Shown here in pieces: positions 45,001 to 53,620 of a DNA stretch of 64,000 bases (within the stretch, counting starts at the first letter, position 1; every line of letters starts with the position of its first letter). Below the pieces are notes generated by a model, which worked only from the letters and a program-made list of their open reading frames with translations, did no database searches and was not told where the DNA came from. The translations under genes were made by a program, and so were the position numbers. The stretch is taken from assembly GCF_004335015.1 (NCBI RefSeq), contig NZ_RQRU01000001.1, positions 682,001-746,000 of the forward strand, in the 5' to 3' direction. The stretch is from Psychrobacter pygoscelis (GTDB lineage Bacteria > Pseudomonadota > Gammaproteobacteria > Pseudomonadales > Moraxellaceae).

Positions 45001-45134
45001 CCCGCATTATTCGCCCCAAATAGGGCTAAATGCTCGTCGAGCATAATCTCTGAGTACGCATGATTGGCAGAATTGACGAAGACTATTCGCTTTAAGGTAA
45101 AGTTGAGCGCAACATCTGCAAGCATGTCATTCAT
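42066..45134 (-). CDS. jetC: Wadjet JetC (MukB/MksB-like SMC ATPase)
   Basis: 1022-aa SMC-type ATPase. Walker A is GANNAGKT (40-47). Long coiled coils fill most of the protein, rich in Gln, Glu and Ala (about 240-780, with a hinge near the middle around 470-530). The C-terminal head has the signature SQSGGTTSTITASIIA and Walker B MPIIIDEIGDLD, followed by the switch region FSAFCATPTQ. This composition defines MukB-like condensins. With the Toprim protein upstream it is the motor of Wadjet, which extrudes plasmid DNA loops. It overlaps jetD by 8 bp. A chromosomal MukBEF is unlikely because of the JetD partner. Confidence 0.88.
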   Translation of the reverse strand: MNDMLADVALNFTLKRIVFVNSANHAYSEIMLDEHLALFGANNAGKTASLAATKLMLYPETDFTYCDKKFQFKGKAGAYSKEDSYEFYFPSDSSFLAMEIENDLGSSCVVLYRAGNYRYYRVFLPLPYEAVRPLFWNSDTHNFADDISINKLLTFNKQHNGIHVNDDKRLVELMYHNFARDDSRYCIVPLSDNNKNAINAFRNIYQMAFDAGTGESDSLADAIATLVEMKRSRPQEKMSADLVSLEEKYHQLVKKGKELQVLSNNKERYEHIKNKFESLNKQSTQLGKCYAILSHQLTQQKNSYSSQYEQASKAFIEAQREHQQLSSQYDDLQAQQNRLEGILTQLEATINATNQQIMTAEQVLSEHQQTDADVLRGLLTGKLDQLMAEQKALSNAEQTSQMLAALIRQNNQNQEHLLKQQAKADNMHSLLLNQLPAHTADVLVSLNRDFATIAVTITDEQQRTIQAFADMFSTDSPQLIFAQAVLPNTPVSPYNASQQAEQLRLEIKGLKDKIAETDEQIKALNVTIADGSGESRRQRLAIIDTQVATLASHIEALKRYDVAQIDIGAHRDKLAEQTKAQQDVVDQRRAIEEQKQQAGQRLQMARAQKVQLEERSSKFEFYETGLSRIAKATGKPYYSEADIRRLTTEYEAEHAGDGLTLSDEIMHELTRQADSLITERADIKVMIESFIKDVPNERIDAFTVIQDLAQLGEVVEAYNTSFTTLDYQQSMQSKQISEHNNIISNQLKEIADAHQLLTDSIATINKEINSHKISNLDQVRLKLHRHADFNHVYKLYQSYDVTQTKLMGPEFYQSLISYVDKHANKRTGLLKMRDIISKISFEYQKPDGTTTDKSQSGGTTSTITASIIAILLGRIFMPNSSFKMPIIIDEIGDLDDSNTKTIIDCIGQHGFSAFCATPTQRTSVCQSVKRWVHVDYNVLEHAPQVADCVLNIMPEAINYWGKQPDIDSELPMSSETVVNKTLSKDTDAKDTDANETSKMTEGNKDDGDKLSSDGLMRQANVD

Positions 45135-46113
45135 GTAAAAAGCTTTCCTGTTCTATAGTTTTAAAATTTTGGCTGATAACATGGCACACTGGCATTAACC
45201 CGTCATGACCCATACTAAGGGAGCGTACTTTTGCGACTGTCTCTGCCGCCACGCGGCGCGACACTTGCGCTATTCTATCGTGAATATCAGTGGGCATTAA
45301 AAATTGATAGGGCGTATCAGGCAATTGTTCTATAAGATTTTTGGCGATCGTCACACCGCCTAAATCGATATCAAAGCAAAAGTACAACTTACGATATTGA
45401 GATAGAAACTTCTGGTGCAAACGGTTGCTAATCTCATTACCCGCCGCAAAGATAATGTCATAGTTTGCACTATCAAATTCACATCGGTCATGCAGAAACT
45501 TTACAGTACGCTCCCCATGCAAAAATAGTTGCCGATTTTCTATTAATAAAGCTTCAGGCGCTGCGGCTGTTGGGGTATTTTTAGTTACTGGCAAAACGCT
45601 TTGCTTGAGAGAATTATCACCTGTAATAAAGTCGGTCTGAATCGCTGCTATCAACGCTGGCGGATAATAAAAATCACCCTCATCGTCAATCAGCACTACG
45701 ATAGGATGAGAGGGGTTTTTCGTTGAGGTGTTTTGCAATGAAGTCTTTTTAGACGAGGTGTTTTGGGTCGAGGTGTTTTGGAAGCTAGCGGAGTTAGGTA
45801 ACGGTCCCTCAATAGCGCGAATGACTAATAGATAAGAGCCCATTACCTTGTGCTGATGGCTTAGATTTTGCCGAGCGGCACTGATACGGTCATGACCAGA
45901 TTGGCTAGTATAGCGCTTAAGCTCTCGGACTAACTCAGCTTGAATATGCGTCACTAAATAGCGGTCACCCTTTACCTTAGTCGCTGAAATATCCGTAACG
46001 TTAAAACGATGGTTCAGGTCAAGTTGTTCAATAAGCTTGATAAAACGAGGTAGATTAATTGGTGTATTATTATGAATATTATCTAAGAGTTTAGTCAATC
46101 CATTAGCACTCAT
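45127..46113 (-). CDS. jetD: Wadjet JetD (Toprim-type nuclease)
   Basis: 328-aa first gene of the operon. The C-terminal Toprim-like core has AAGNEISN (metal Glu), then LYFCFDIDLGGVTIAKNL with the paired acids of a DxD-type metal site, and ends with IEQESFLHE, matching the EQE motif of the DUF2220/JetD group. The N-terminal half is a DNA-binding-like domain. JetD cleaves the plasmid DNA stalled by the SMC complex. A pentapeptide repeat (QNTS-type, five copies) interrupts the middle. The protein is somewhat short for the family. An upstream gap of about 200 bp (46114-46317) would hold the operon promoter. Confidence 0.82.
   Translation of the reverse strand: MSANGLTKLLDNIHNNTPINLPRFIKLIEQLDLNHRFNVTDISATKVKGDRYLVTHIQAELVRELKRYTSQSGHDRISAARQNLSHQHKVMGSYLLVIRAIEGPLPNSASFQNTSTQNTSSKKTSLQNTSTKNPSHPIVVLIDDEGDFYYPPALIAAIQTDFITGDNSLKQSVLPVTKNTPTAAAPEALLIENRQLFLHGERTVKFLHDRCEFDSANYDIIFAAGNEISNRLHQKFLSQYRKLYFCFDIDLGGVTIAKNLIEQLPDTPYQFLMPTDIHDRIAQVSRRVAAETVAKVRSLSMGHDGLMPVCHVISQNFKTIEQESFLHE
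45710..45784 (-). repeat. 15-bp in-frame tandem repeat (QNTS) in jetD
   Basis: Five 15-bp units from 45710 to 45784, imperfect, encode F-QNTST-QNTSS-KKTSL-QNTST-KNPSH on the minus strand. The periodicity and the Asn/Thr/Ser bias resemble the NSSTT repeat in the XdhC-like gene at 28.3 kb. They sit in a non-conserved linker and keep the frame. Confidence 0.85.
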
Positions 46114-46317
46114 CTGATAACCTGTCTTATGTTATTTTTGATTAATATACTAACTATATCAAGTAAATAAAGCCAAGATATAACTTTTAACGACGATAAA
46201 TAAATTCTTTTTATATCATATAAATATTATAAATATAATGAGCTTCCCTATCGCGCTAACCCTCTCTCGAGCTAATAACTTCCCTTCCTATATGAAGGAG
46301 CAAGTGACATGAAATAC

Positions 46318-47721
46318 TTACCTCTGATACCGACTCACCCCCGCAATCACCGTCTGTTCAATCACTCTATCATCGCCGAGCATCATCAGCACAAACAAGC
46401 GCTCCTCTAATGTCTTCGTATGATTCATGCGCCGCTCTAACAACGGCGTCGCTGCCGTATCGATAATCACGAAGTCCGCCTCTTTACCCGGCGTAAAGTT
46501 GCCCAGTTTATCGTCCAATAATAGCGATTGCGCGTTACCCAAAGTAATTTGATATAGCCCTTGATGTGCTGACAAAGTATTGCCCTGCAAATGCTGGACT
46601 TTATAAGCCTCAGACAAGGTAGTCAGCATCGACAGGCTTGTGCCCGCGCCGACATCGGTAGCGATACTCACGCCGGTGTAGCTTAAGGTCTTGGGCAAAT
46701 CAAACAATCCACTGCCTAAGAATAGATTAGACGTGGGGCAATGGGCAATTTGCGTGCCCGTCTCGCGCAGTCGCTCGTACTCTGAAGTTTCCAGATAGAT
46801 ACCGTGCGCCAAGGTGGTTCGGCGGCCGAGCAGTCCCATGTCATCATAGACATCGAGATAGCCTTTATGGTTGGGGTACAGCTTATGAACGAAGGCGACC
46901 TCATCGCGGTTTTCTGCCAAATGCGTTTGCACATAGACGCTATCATAACTTTGATACAGCTCACCGGCGAGGCGCAGCTGCTCAGGTGTCGAGGTAATCG
47001 CAAAGCGCGGGGTGATGACCACATGCTGACGACCACGCCCATGCCAAGTGTCAATTAAATCTTGGGTATCACGAATACCTTGCTCAGCTGCGACGCACAG
47101 GTGCTCAGGGGCATTTTTATCCATCAGTACGTTACCGGTAATCATTCGGGTATTTAAGCGCTCGCTCTCGGAAAAGAACGCTTCAGCCGACTGTGGATGA
47201 CTGGTTGAGAAGACCATGGCACTGGTGGTGCCATTGGCAAGCAGCTGATTTAAAAAGAACCGCGCCGTATCGTGTGCCACTTCAGGGTCGCCAAAATTGG
47301 CTTCGGTGACAAAGGTATAGTTATTGAGCCAATCAAGCAGCTGCTCGCCATACGCGGCAATCATATCGATTTGCGGATAGTGCACGTGGGTATCAATAAA
47401 GCCTGGCATGATGAGCTTATCTTTATAATCATGAACTTGCACCGGTTCAACGGGGTCTCTAGCTTTGGCATAGCGCGTTAATATAACCTCGCTAGTACCG
47501 TAAGCCACCACTTTACCGCTAGTATCATCAACGACTAAGGCTCCATCGGCGATATATTCAGGATAAATCTGTAGCCCAGCAGTGATTGGCAATAAAGTGA
47601 CGCTTGTATCAATAACTGCTGTCTTGGCATGAGATTGCTGGGTCTCTAAATTAGAGCGACTATCAAATTCTGCTTGGGTCAAATAATGCAAAAGTTGGGC
47701 TTGGTAAATGTGCAGGGTCAT
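46318..47721 (-). CDS. guaD: Guanine deaminase
   Basis: 467-aa amidohydrolase that deaminates guanine to xanthine. Zinc-ligand motif GFIDTHVHYPQ (His112, His114), then LLDWLNNYTFVTEANF typical of guanine deaminase. The active-site histidines are in QTHLAENRDEV and LAHGIYL, and the late aspartate is in IATDVGAGTSLSML. Length is normal. It is on the minus strand 74 bp after xdhC, so guanine to xanthine to urate is encoded in one direction. Ends with the usual amidohydrolase tail (GKEADFVIID). Complete. Confidence 0.93.
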   Translation of the reverse strand: MTLHIYQAQLLHYLTQAEFDSRSNLETQQSHAKTAVIDTSVTLLPITAGLQIYPEYIADGALVVDDTSGKVVAYGTSEVILTRYAKARDPVEPVQVHDYKDKLIMPGFIDTHVHYPQIDMIAAYGEQLLDWLNNYTFVTEANFGDPEVAHDTARFFLNQLLANGTTSAMVFSTSHPQSAEAFFSESERLNTRMITGNVLMDKNAPEHLCVAAEQGIRDTQDLIDTWHGRGRQHVVITPRFAITSTPEQLRLAGELYQSYDSVYVQTHLAENRDEVAFVHKLYPNHKGYLDVYDDMGLLGRRTTLAHGIYLETSEYERLRETGTQIAHCPTSNLFLGSGLFDLPKTLSYTGVSIATDVGAGTSLSMLTTLSEAYKVQHLQGNTLSAHQGLYQITLGNAQSLLLDDKLGNFTPGKEADFVIIDTAATPLLERRMNHTKTLEERLFVLMMLGDDRVIEQTVIAGVSRYQR

Positions 47722-47795
47722 ACTTTAGTCTCGTTATTATTATCAATAGCTATCTAGGATGGGAGTAGCTGTTAGGTATTAGTTATAAAAGGAAA

Positions 47796-48902
47796 TCAGT
47801 TTTGGTGATAATACTGCAAAATCTGTGCGGCGATGGAGACAGCAACTGCCATCGGTTCTTTACCGCCAATCTCGAGACCAACGGGCATAACTAACGGCTG
47901 TAACTCGTTGCCACTATAGCCGCGCTTGAGCAAACGCTCTTGAAAACGTTTGGCCTTGGTCGCTGACCCGATACAGCCAATATAAGGAATGGCCGTTGAC
48001 AGGTTGTCACCCTGCTTTTTGTCGGCCCTATTAATATCGATAGCCGCGCGAACCAAATCAAAGTCGAGACTGTGGTCGTGTGTCATAATCAAGACGTAGC
48101 GGCCCTGACTGTGCGAGTGAACAAAATCTATCGGTTCATCGCTGACATGCGGGCGGATATGCGCAGGTAGGCAATAGCCCTGTTCGTCAGCGGATTCCGA
48201 ATTCAATTGCGAAGCCGTTGCTGCAACCGTTTTCGCATCAATTAAAGATGGCTCTTGGTTAAGAGTAGACTCTTGGTTATCAGAGTCATTGCTACTTAGG
48301 CTATTTTCAGGCAATCCATGTTGGAGTAGGCTATTTTTAGAAAGTCTATAGCGGTCAAACATCTCTGACCGTGAGTCCACCCAATCAACCTGACAAGGTA
48401 GCTCGCTAAGTATGGTCATTAGCGCCCCTGCCACATGGCCTGCGCCAAATACCAAAAGGGACATCGGCGGCGTGATATTAAAGCACTCAAACATTACGGT
48501 GACGCTACCGCCACAGCACTGCCCAAGCTTTGCGCCTAGTGGATAATGCTTGCTATATACGGTCTCGCGGCGCACAGATTCAGCTTGGGCGCTCTCTTTT
48601 TGCACTGGCGATCTTTTAACTGGCGTATTTTTAGCGGCTATTGCCACCAACTCACCTGATAGCAACTGCCTCGCGGTTGCAATGACATCATGCTCAAGCC
48701 CGCCGCCACCTAAGGTGTCGCAAATAGCATTTTCTGTAATAACCATCTTTGCTTGTAGCGCTCGCGGGGCCGACCCATTGACCGCAACAATAGTTGCGAG
48801 CACGTGAGCGACGCCGCGCTGCTGATACTGGGCTAGCCCCTCATACCAACGTGTTGGGCGCTTGGGGGCAGTGGGTTGTGGGACTACTAACGAGTTATTC
48901 AC
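47796..48902 (-). CDS. xdhC: XdhC, xanthine dehydrogenase maturation chaperone
   Basis: 368 aa from GTG 48902, which overlaps the xdhB stop; an upstream ATG (48962) would make it 388 aa. It binds the molybdenum cofactor and promotes its sulfuration and insertion in XdhB. N-terminal GSAPRALQAKMVI and LGGGGLEHDVIATA are the family's cofactor region, with LGQCCGGSV carrying the conserved cysteine pair. The C-terminal Rossmann-like domain reads SLLVFGAGHVAGAL. The end has CIGSATKAKRFQERL and GLEIGGKEPMAVAVSIAAQI. A Gln/Ser/Asn-rich linker of about 60 residues lies between the two domains. Confidence 0.88.
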   Translation of the reverse strand: MNNSLVVPQPTAPKRPTRWYEGLAQYQQRGVAHVLATIVAVNGSAPRALQAKMVITENAICDTLGGGGLEHDVIATARQLLSGELVAIAAKNTPVKRSPVQKESAQAESVRRETVYSKHYPLGAKLGQCCGGSVTVMFECFNITPPMSLLVFGAGHVAGALMTILSELPCQVDWVDSRSEMFDRYRLSKNSLLQHGLPENSLSSNDSDNQESTLNQEPSLIDAKTVAATASQLNSESADEQGYCLPAHIRPHVSDEPIDFVHSHSQGRYVLIMTHDHSLDFDLVRAAIDINRADKKQGDNLSTAIPYIGCIGSATKAKRFQERLLKRGYSGNELQPLVMPVGLEIGGKEPMAVAVSIAAQILQYYHQN

Positions 48903-51441
48903 TATGAGCAGGGCCTCGCGCGCCCGCGACGTTAGGCTCATCAACAGCTTCAGGCTGGTCATCGGTCAGCTTGCCGACCACCTCTGGCGGGTCAATATCT
49001 TGTGCATGACGGACTTGCTCTGGCATTTTGTTAGTAGCTGTGGACTCTGGTTTGTAGTCACTGTTTTCATCTATCTCCCATGCCTCGCCTTGCATGCGCA
49101 TTACCGCTTTTAGGACGGCTTCGGGGGTAGCTGGCATAGTCAGTTCAGGGTTCTTTTTATAGCTACCTAAGCTTGCCACCGCATTATTAATGGCGCACCA
49201 GACACTGGCCGCCAGCATAAAGGGCGGCTCACCAACGGCTTTAGAGTTATAAATGGTCTGCTCGCTGTTTTTGCGCTCGAACAGTTTGACCTGCCACTGC
49301 TTAGGTAAGTCGTGCGCGGTAGGAATTTTATAATTGGCAGGGCTATTGGACGCAAGCTTGCCTGCATTGTCCCAAATAAGCTCTTCGGCGGTCAGCCAGC
49401 CCATCCCTTGAACGAAGCCGCCCTCGATTTGACCAATATCAATCGCCGGGTTGATCGACTGACCGACGTCATGCAGGATATCGCAGCGCAGCACTTGGTA
49501 CTCACCGGTTAGCGTATCAATCTCGACCTCAGCACATGCCGCCCCTAGGGCAAAGTAAAAGAACGGTCGTCCCCAAGCTTTAGAGCGATCATAGAATATC
49601 TTAGGGGTTTTATAGTAGCCCGTAGACGATAGGCTAATGCGGTGCTGATAAGCCAATTGCACGAATTCCGCAAAGGTGAGGACCTCTTTATCACCGATGT
49701 AGACGTGATTGCGCTCAAAGCGAATGTCCTCTTCAGCTACGTCAAAATGATCAGTAGCAAATTCAAGCAAGCGCGCTTTAATGGTGAGACAAGCATTTTG
49801 CGCCGCTTTACCATTGATATCGGTGCCTGAAGAGGCGGCCGTTGGCGAGGTATTGGGCACTTTATCGGTGCGCGTGGCCGATATTTTCACTGTCTCTAGG
49901 TCAACATCAAACTCATTGGCGACGATTTGGGCGATTTTGACATGCAGCCCCTGCCCCATTTCAGTGCCACCATGGTTCAGATGGATACTGCCATCGGTAT
50001 AAATATGCACCAGTGCCCCGGCTTGGTTTAGGGTTTGCACCGTAAAGGAGATACCAAATTTGACGGGGGTTAGCGCAATGCCGCGACGCTTATCATTACC
50101 TGTCGCTGCCGCTTGCTGATTGGCCTCGATGATAGCTTGGCGACGCTGGTCATAATCGCAGTCCTCCGCTAGCGTCGTCATAATCGTTGCTAAATCGAAA
50201 TGCTCAATCGGCTGACCGTAATGGGTACTTTGCCCATTTTGATACAGGTTATTGAGGCGCACTTGCAGCGGGTCTTGACCTAAGGTATAGGCGATGTGGT
50301 CCATCATATACTCGGCGGTCATGAGTCCCTGCGGACCACCAAAACCGCGATACGCGGTGTTCGATACCGTATGGGTCTTGCAGCGGTGCCCCGCAATGTG
50401 CGCTGCCGGATAATAGTAGCCATTGTCACAGTGAAACATTGCCCTATCGACAATAGCATCGGATAAATCTGGCGCATAGCCGCACAGTCCGGCCAGCTGC
50501 ATATCGACGCCGAGCACGCGGCCGGTGTCATCAATACCGACCTCATAACGATTGGCAAACTCGTGGCGCTTGCCCGTCACTACCATGTCGTCTTGACGGT
50601 CAAGGCGCATGCTAACGGGTACATTGCGCCGCTTGGCGACGATTCCGCAGAGACACGCCCACGCCGCAGCTTGAGTCTCTTTACCGCCAAAGCCGCCACC
50701 CATTCGGCGAACGATAGTATTGACCGCATGAAACGGCAGGTCAGTGACTTCAGCGACGAGCTGCTGCACTTCGCTCGGGTGCTGGGAGGAGGTATACACC
50801 TCAAGACCGCCATCATCACAGGGCACAACATACGCTACCTGACTCTCTAAATAGAAGTGCTCTTGGCCGCGCATATGGATATGACCTTGCAGCCGAATTG
50901 CGGCCGACTCGATAGCGGCAGCGGCATTACCAGACTTCATAAAATGGCTAGGCCGCACAAACAACTGCTGGTCAAGCGCCGCATCAATACTAAGCACCGC
51001 AGGCAGCGGCTCATATTCTACAATGGCCCTAAGCACTGCTTGCTTGGCGGCGCGGTGGCTGGTCGCAGCGACAACAAATAACGTCTGGCCCACATATTCC
51101 GTGACCGCATTAGCTGTATCGACCATGAGCGGCTCACCATCGAACACCGCCCCGATATCCGTCTGCGCAGGCAAGTCTGCAAAGGTCAGCACTTCGACCA
51201 CACCCGCGCTTGCTTGCACCGCACTCAAATCCATGCTCAGTACTCTGGCATGCGCATGATTGCTTTTACCCACGGCCAGATGTAAGGTACTTTGCGGTTT
51301 TAAGATATCATCCACATAAGTCGCTGTGCCCATGACATGACTAATCGCGCTATCGTGCTTGGCTGAGGTGCCTATTTTGTTCTTAGGTGGCCGTACTCGG
51401 CGCACCTTATAGCTGTCAAATAACGAGGTTTCATGGCTCAT
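48895..51441 (-). CDS. xdhB: Xanthine dehydrogenase molybdopterin-binding subunit
   Basis: 848-aa large subunit that binds the molybdenum cofactor and oxidises xanthine to urate. Motifs: RMGGGFGGKETQ (molybdopterin), NTAYRGFGGPQG with the substrate Arg, GGTEMGQGLHVKIAQI, TSPTAASSGTDING, and SKAVGEPPFMLAASV with the catalytic Glu. A C-terminal extension of about 60 charged residues (NSDYKPESTATNKM and on) follows the usual end. It follows xdhA by 114 bp and shares about 8 bp with xdhC. Confidence 0.93.
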   Translation of the reverse strand: MSHETSLFDSYKVRRVRPPKNKIGTSAKHDSAISHVMGTATYVDDILKPQSTLHLAVGKSNHAHARVLSMDLSAVQASAGVVEVLTFADLPAQTDIGAVFDGEPLMVDTANAVTEYVGQTLFVVAATSHRAAKQAVLRAIVEYEPLPAVLSIDAALDQQLFVRPSHFMKSGNAAAAIESAAIRLQGHIHMRGQEHFYLESQVAYVVPCDDGGLEVYTSSQHPSEVQQLVAEVTDLPFHAVNTIVRRMGGGFGGKETQAAAWACLCGIVAKRRNVPVSMRLDRQDDMVVTGKRHEFANRYEVGIDDTGRVLGVDMQLAGLCGYAPDLSDAIVDRAMFHCDNGYYYPAAHIAGHRCKTHTVSNTAYRGFGGPQGLMTAEYMMDHIAYTLGQDPLQVRLNNLYQNGQSTHYGQPIEHFDLATIMTTLAEDCDYDQRRQAIIEANQQAAATGNDKRRGIALTPVKFGISFTVQTLNQAGALVHIYTDGSIHLNHGGTEMGQGLHVKIAQIVANEFDVDLETVKISATRTDKVPNTSPTAASSGTDINGKAAQNACLTIKARLLEFATDHFDVAEEDIRFERNHVYIGDKEVLTFAEFVQLAYQHRISLSSTGYYKTPKIFYDRSKAWGRPFFYFALGAACAEVEIDTLTGEYQVLRCDILHDVGQSINPAIDIGQIEGGFVQGMGWLTAEELIWDNAGKLASNSPANYKIPTAHDLPKQWQVKLFERKNSEQTIYNSKAVGEPPFMLAASVWCAINNAVASLGSYKKNPELTMPATPEAVLKAVMRMQGEAWEIDENSDYKPESTATNKMPEQVRHAQDIDPPEVVGKLTDDQPEAVDEPNVAGARGPAHSE

Positions 51442-51555
51442 GGTGGACTCTCTTTTTCTTTTTACAGTAAGAAGAATACCCCTCCCTTTTCCAAAAGAAG
51501 GATTGGGGAGGGATTTAATAATTCAAACCTAAGCAAATAATATAAGTTAACCGGG

Positions 51556-53208
51556 CTAAGCAGTTATCGGCTGCGGCGCGGCTAACAGCTGCTTGCCACA
51601 TTTCACAATGAGCCGCTGCACCACATGCAAGCGATATTCACGGCTGGCTCTAACGTCCGTAAGCGGCGAGACATCTTGGCTCAACACTTTCGCCGCTTGC
51701 TCAAAGCTTGTCAGCTCGCGGGCCTGACCGATTAGCGCTTGCTGACATTGCTCGGCCAACATCGGCACTGCCGCCATACCGCCCAAACCAATTTTGACGT
51801 TATCAATACGTTCACCGTCCTCAGACAAATCAATGCGCATGGCGAGCAAGCAAGCAGAGATATCATCTTCATAACGCTTGCTAATTTTATGGATGAATAA
51901 GTGCTGGGCATCGGTCATTAGTGGAATATGAACTGCCACCACATAACTGCCTGCGCGCAATTGGGTCTTTTTATAATCGATAAAGAATTGAGATAAAGGC
52001 ATGATTTCATCTATGGCTTGAGTCTCATCAATGGCTTCGGATTTATCAGAACAGCAATGACGCAGATGAATTCGAGCGTCTAATGCCAGTAGGATTGGTG
52101 GCAAGTCGCCAATCGGTGAGGCATTGGCAATGTTGCCGCCTATCGTGCCCATATTACGAATCTGCGGGGAGGCGATGCGCTCAAACACTGCTGCGAACGT
52201 GGGGAAATACTGCTCCAAGATAGGTAGCATTTGCTGATAGCTCATACCTGCGCCAAGTACCAGCTCTTGAGAGTCTGTCGAACCAGTGCTATCACTCTTT
52301 ACTACAGGTTGCAGCGACCAAGCCTTTAGCGCATCGATTGCCGATAGCTGAATGATAATCTCATGATCGACCAGATGCTGAGTGATACTAAGTCCCAAAT
52401 CAGTGCCGCCCGCCCACAGGGTCGCCTTTGGATAGGTCATTAATAATTGATTTAGCGTCTCGATATTTTGCGGGATAAACAGCCGCTTTGAATCGTTATG
52501 TAGAGCTGGCGTTAGTGAATTTGCCAAGTCATCGGTTTGCGCAGGAGGTGCGGCGTGCGGCGAGACTTTTGCCATCACATCAATAGACAAGTCTTTGGCT
52601 GTGGACTTAGCCTCACCTTCAGCGCCAATTTTCTGCATCGATAGCCCAGCTTCTATAATAGGCCGATAACCGGTGCAGCGGCATAAATTGCCAGAAATAG
52701 ACGCCACTACTTCATCATAGCTTAAATCTGCAGTATCAGGATTTTGCGCTGCGCTTTTCAACAAGCGCTTATTTTCATAAACGCACGCGAGCGACATCAC
52801 AAAGCCTGGCGTACAAAAACCGCACTGCGAGCCGTGACAATTAACCATCGCTTGCTGCGCCGGATGCAGGACCGCTTTGTCGGGATGATGCTCAGGATTG
52901 TCTGCAAGATAAGAGGCCGTCATCAAGTGATGACCATCCATCAAGGACAGCAAGGTGATACAGGAGTTGACGGTATAGAACGGCGGTATTTCGCTAAGCG
53001 CTTTTTTGCCTAGTGGCTCAGTCGTTTGATTTAGCGAATGACTGGGCAATCTCTGCACCATTACCGTACAAGCGCCGCAATCACCGCTGCCGCAACCTTC
53101 TTTGGTATCCATCTGGCGGACATGACTGCGCAAATACTCAAGAACCGTAGTATTGGGATTGAGGTCGGTCAGCTCATGCGGCTTACCATTAAGATAAAAT
53201 CGAATCAT
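51556..53208 (-). CDS. xdhA: Xanthine dehydrogenase small subunit (FeS and FAD)
   Basis: 550-aa fused electron-transfer subunit. The N-terminal [2Fe-2S] site is Cys39, Cys44, Cys47 (EGCGSGDCGACT), the helical [2Fe-2S] domain has QCGFCTPGFVMS and GNLCRCTGY, and the FAD domain has LWAGGTDLGL and GTIGGNIANASPIGD. It passes electrons from xanthine via FAD to NAD. Fused small subunits of this layout are standard for bacterial XdhA. First gene of the xdhABC-guaD unit on the minus strand. Separate from the Pao-like operon, which has its FAD and FeS parts as two genes. Confidence 0.93.
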   Translation of the reverse strand: MIRFYLNGKPHELTDLNPNTTVLEYLRSHVRQMDTKEGCGSGDCGACTVMVQRLPSHSLNQTTEPLGKKALSEIPPFYTVNSCITLLSLMDGHHLMTASYLADNPEHHPDKAVLHPAQQAMVNCHGSQCGFCTPGFVMSLACVYENKRLLKSAAQNPDTADLSYDEVVASISGNLCRCTGYRPIIEAGLSMQKIGAEGEAKSTAKDLSIDVMAKVSPHAAPPAQTDDLANSLTPALHNDSKRLFIPQNIETLNQLLMTYPKATLWAGGTDLGLSITQHLVDHEIIIQLSAIDALKAWSLQPVVKSDSTGSTDSQELVLGAGMSYQQMLPILEQYFPTFAAVFERIASPQIRNMGTIGGNIANASPIGDLPPILLALDARIHLRHCCSDKSEAIDETQAIDEIMPLSQFFIDYKKTQLRAGSYVVAVHIPLMTDAQHLFIHKISKRYEDDISACLLAMRIDLSEDGERIDNVKIGLGGMAAVPMLAEQCQQALIGQARELTSFEQAAKVLSQDVSPLTDVRASREYRLHVVQRLIVKCGKQLLAAPQPITA

Positions 53209-53620
53209 AGCAACACTCGGCTAGCATAATTGGATAAGGCAAATATTCGGCTTATCACACCCTTAGATCGTCAGTCAGCATTGACCTCGATGGGTAGATT
53301 TATGCTAATGGTGCTTCTATTGTAGACGCTGCCCTAAGGCAGAAAGTGCGTGGGTATGACGTCGAATAGAGGGTATTACTGTGCTATTAAACTAGGGTTA
53401 GCTTAAGACTTATCTGCGGCAGATTTAGTGTGAGCTGACCCTGTCAATAATCATGAGAATACGATGAAGTTAAGATAATTGCAAGATAGGCTTTGAATTT
53501 AGTGTCTTAACATACCAGCCAAGGTCTATTTTGCCGCTATCGTTCTACTAGTCTCAAACTATTTTCATCAGACTAAAGCTTATCTAAGCGGCTTCAGTCA
53601 TATCATACCTAGTGATGCTA
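53209..53620. other. Intergenic region upstream of xdhA
   Basis: 412 bp between the permease end and the xdhA start, both on the minus strand. It must carry the xdh promoter. No coding frame and no clear sigma-54 or operator site was found by eye. Confidence 0.4.

Noticed and set aside
42066..45134. Chromosomal MukB/condensin instead of Wadjet
   Set aside because: The presence of a Toprim-type JetD gene in the same overlapping operon and the size of the SMC (1022 aa, shorter than MukB at about 1480 aa) favour Wadjet.
46309..46410. Short plus-strand frame (MKYLPLIPTHP) behind a good AAGGAG sequence
   Set aside because: About 33 codons, antisense to the end of guaD, where the codon pattern belongs to guaD; the ribosome-like sequence is probably chance or a remnant of a lost start.
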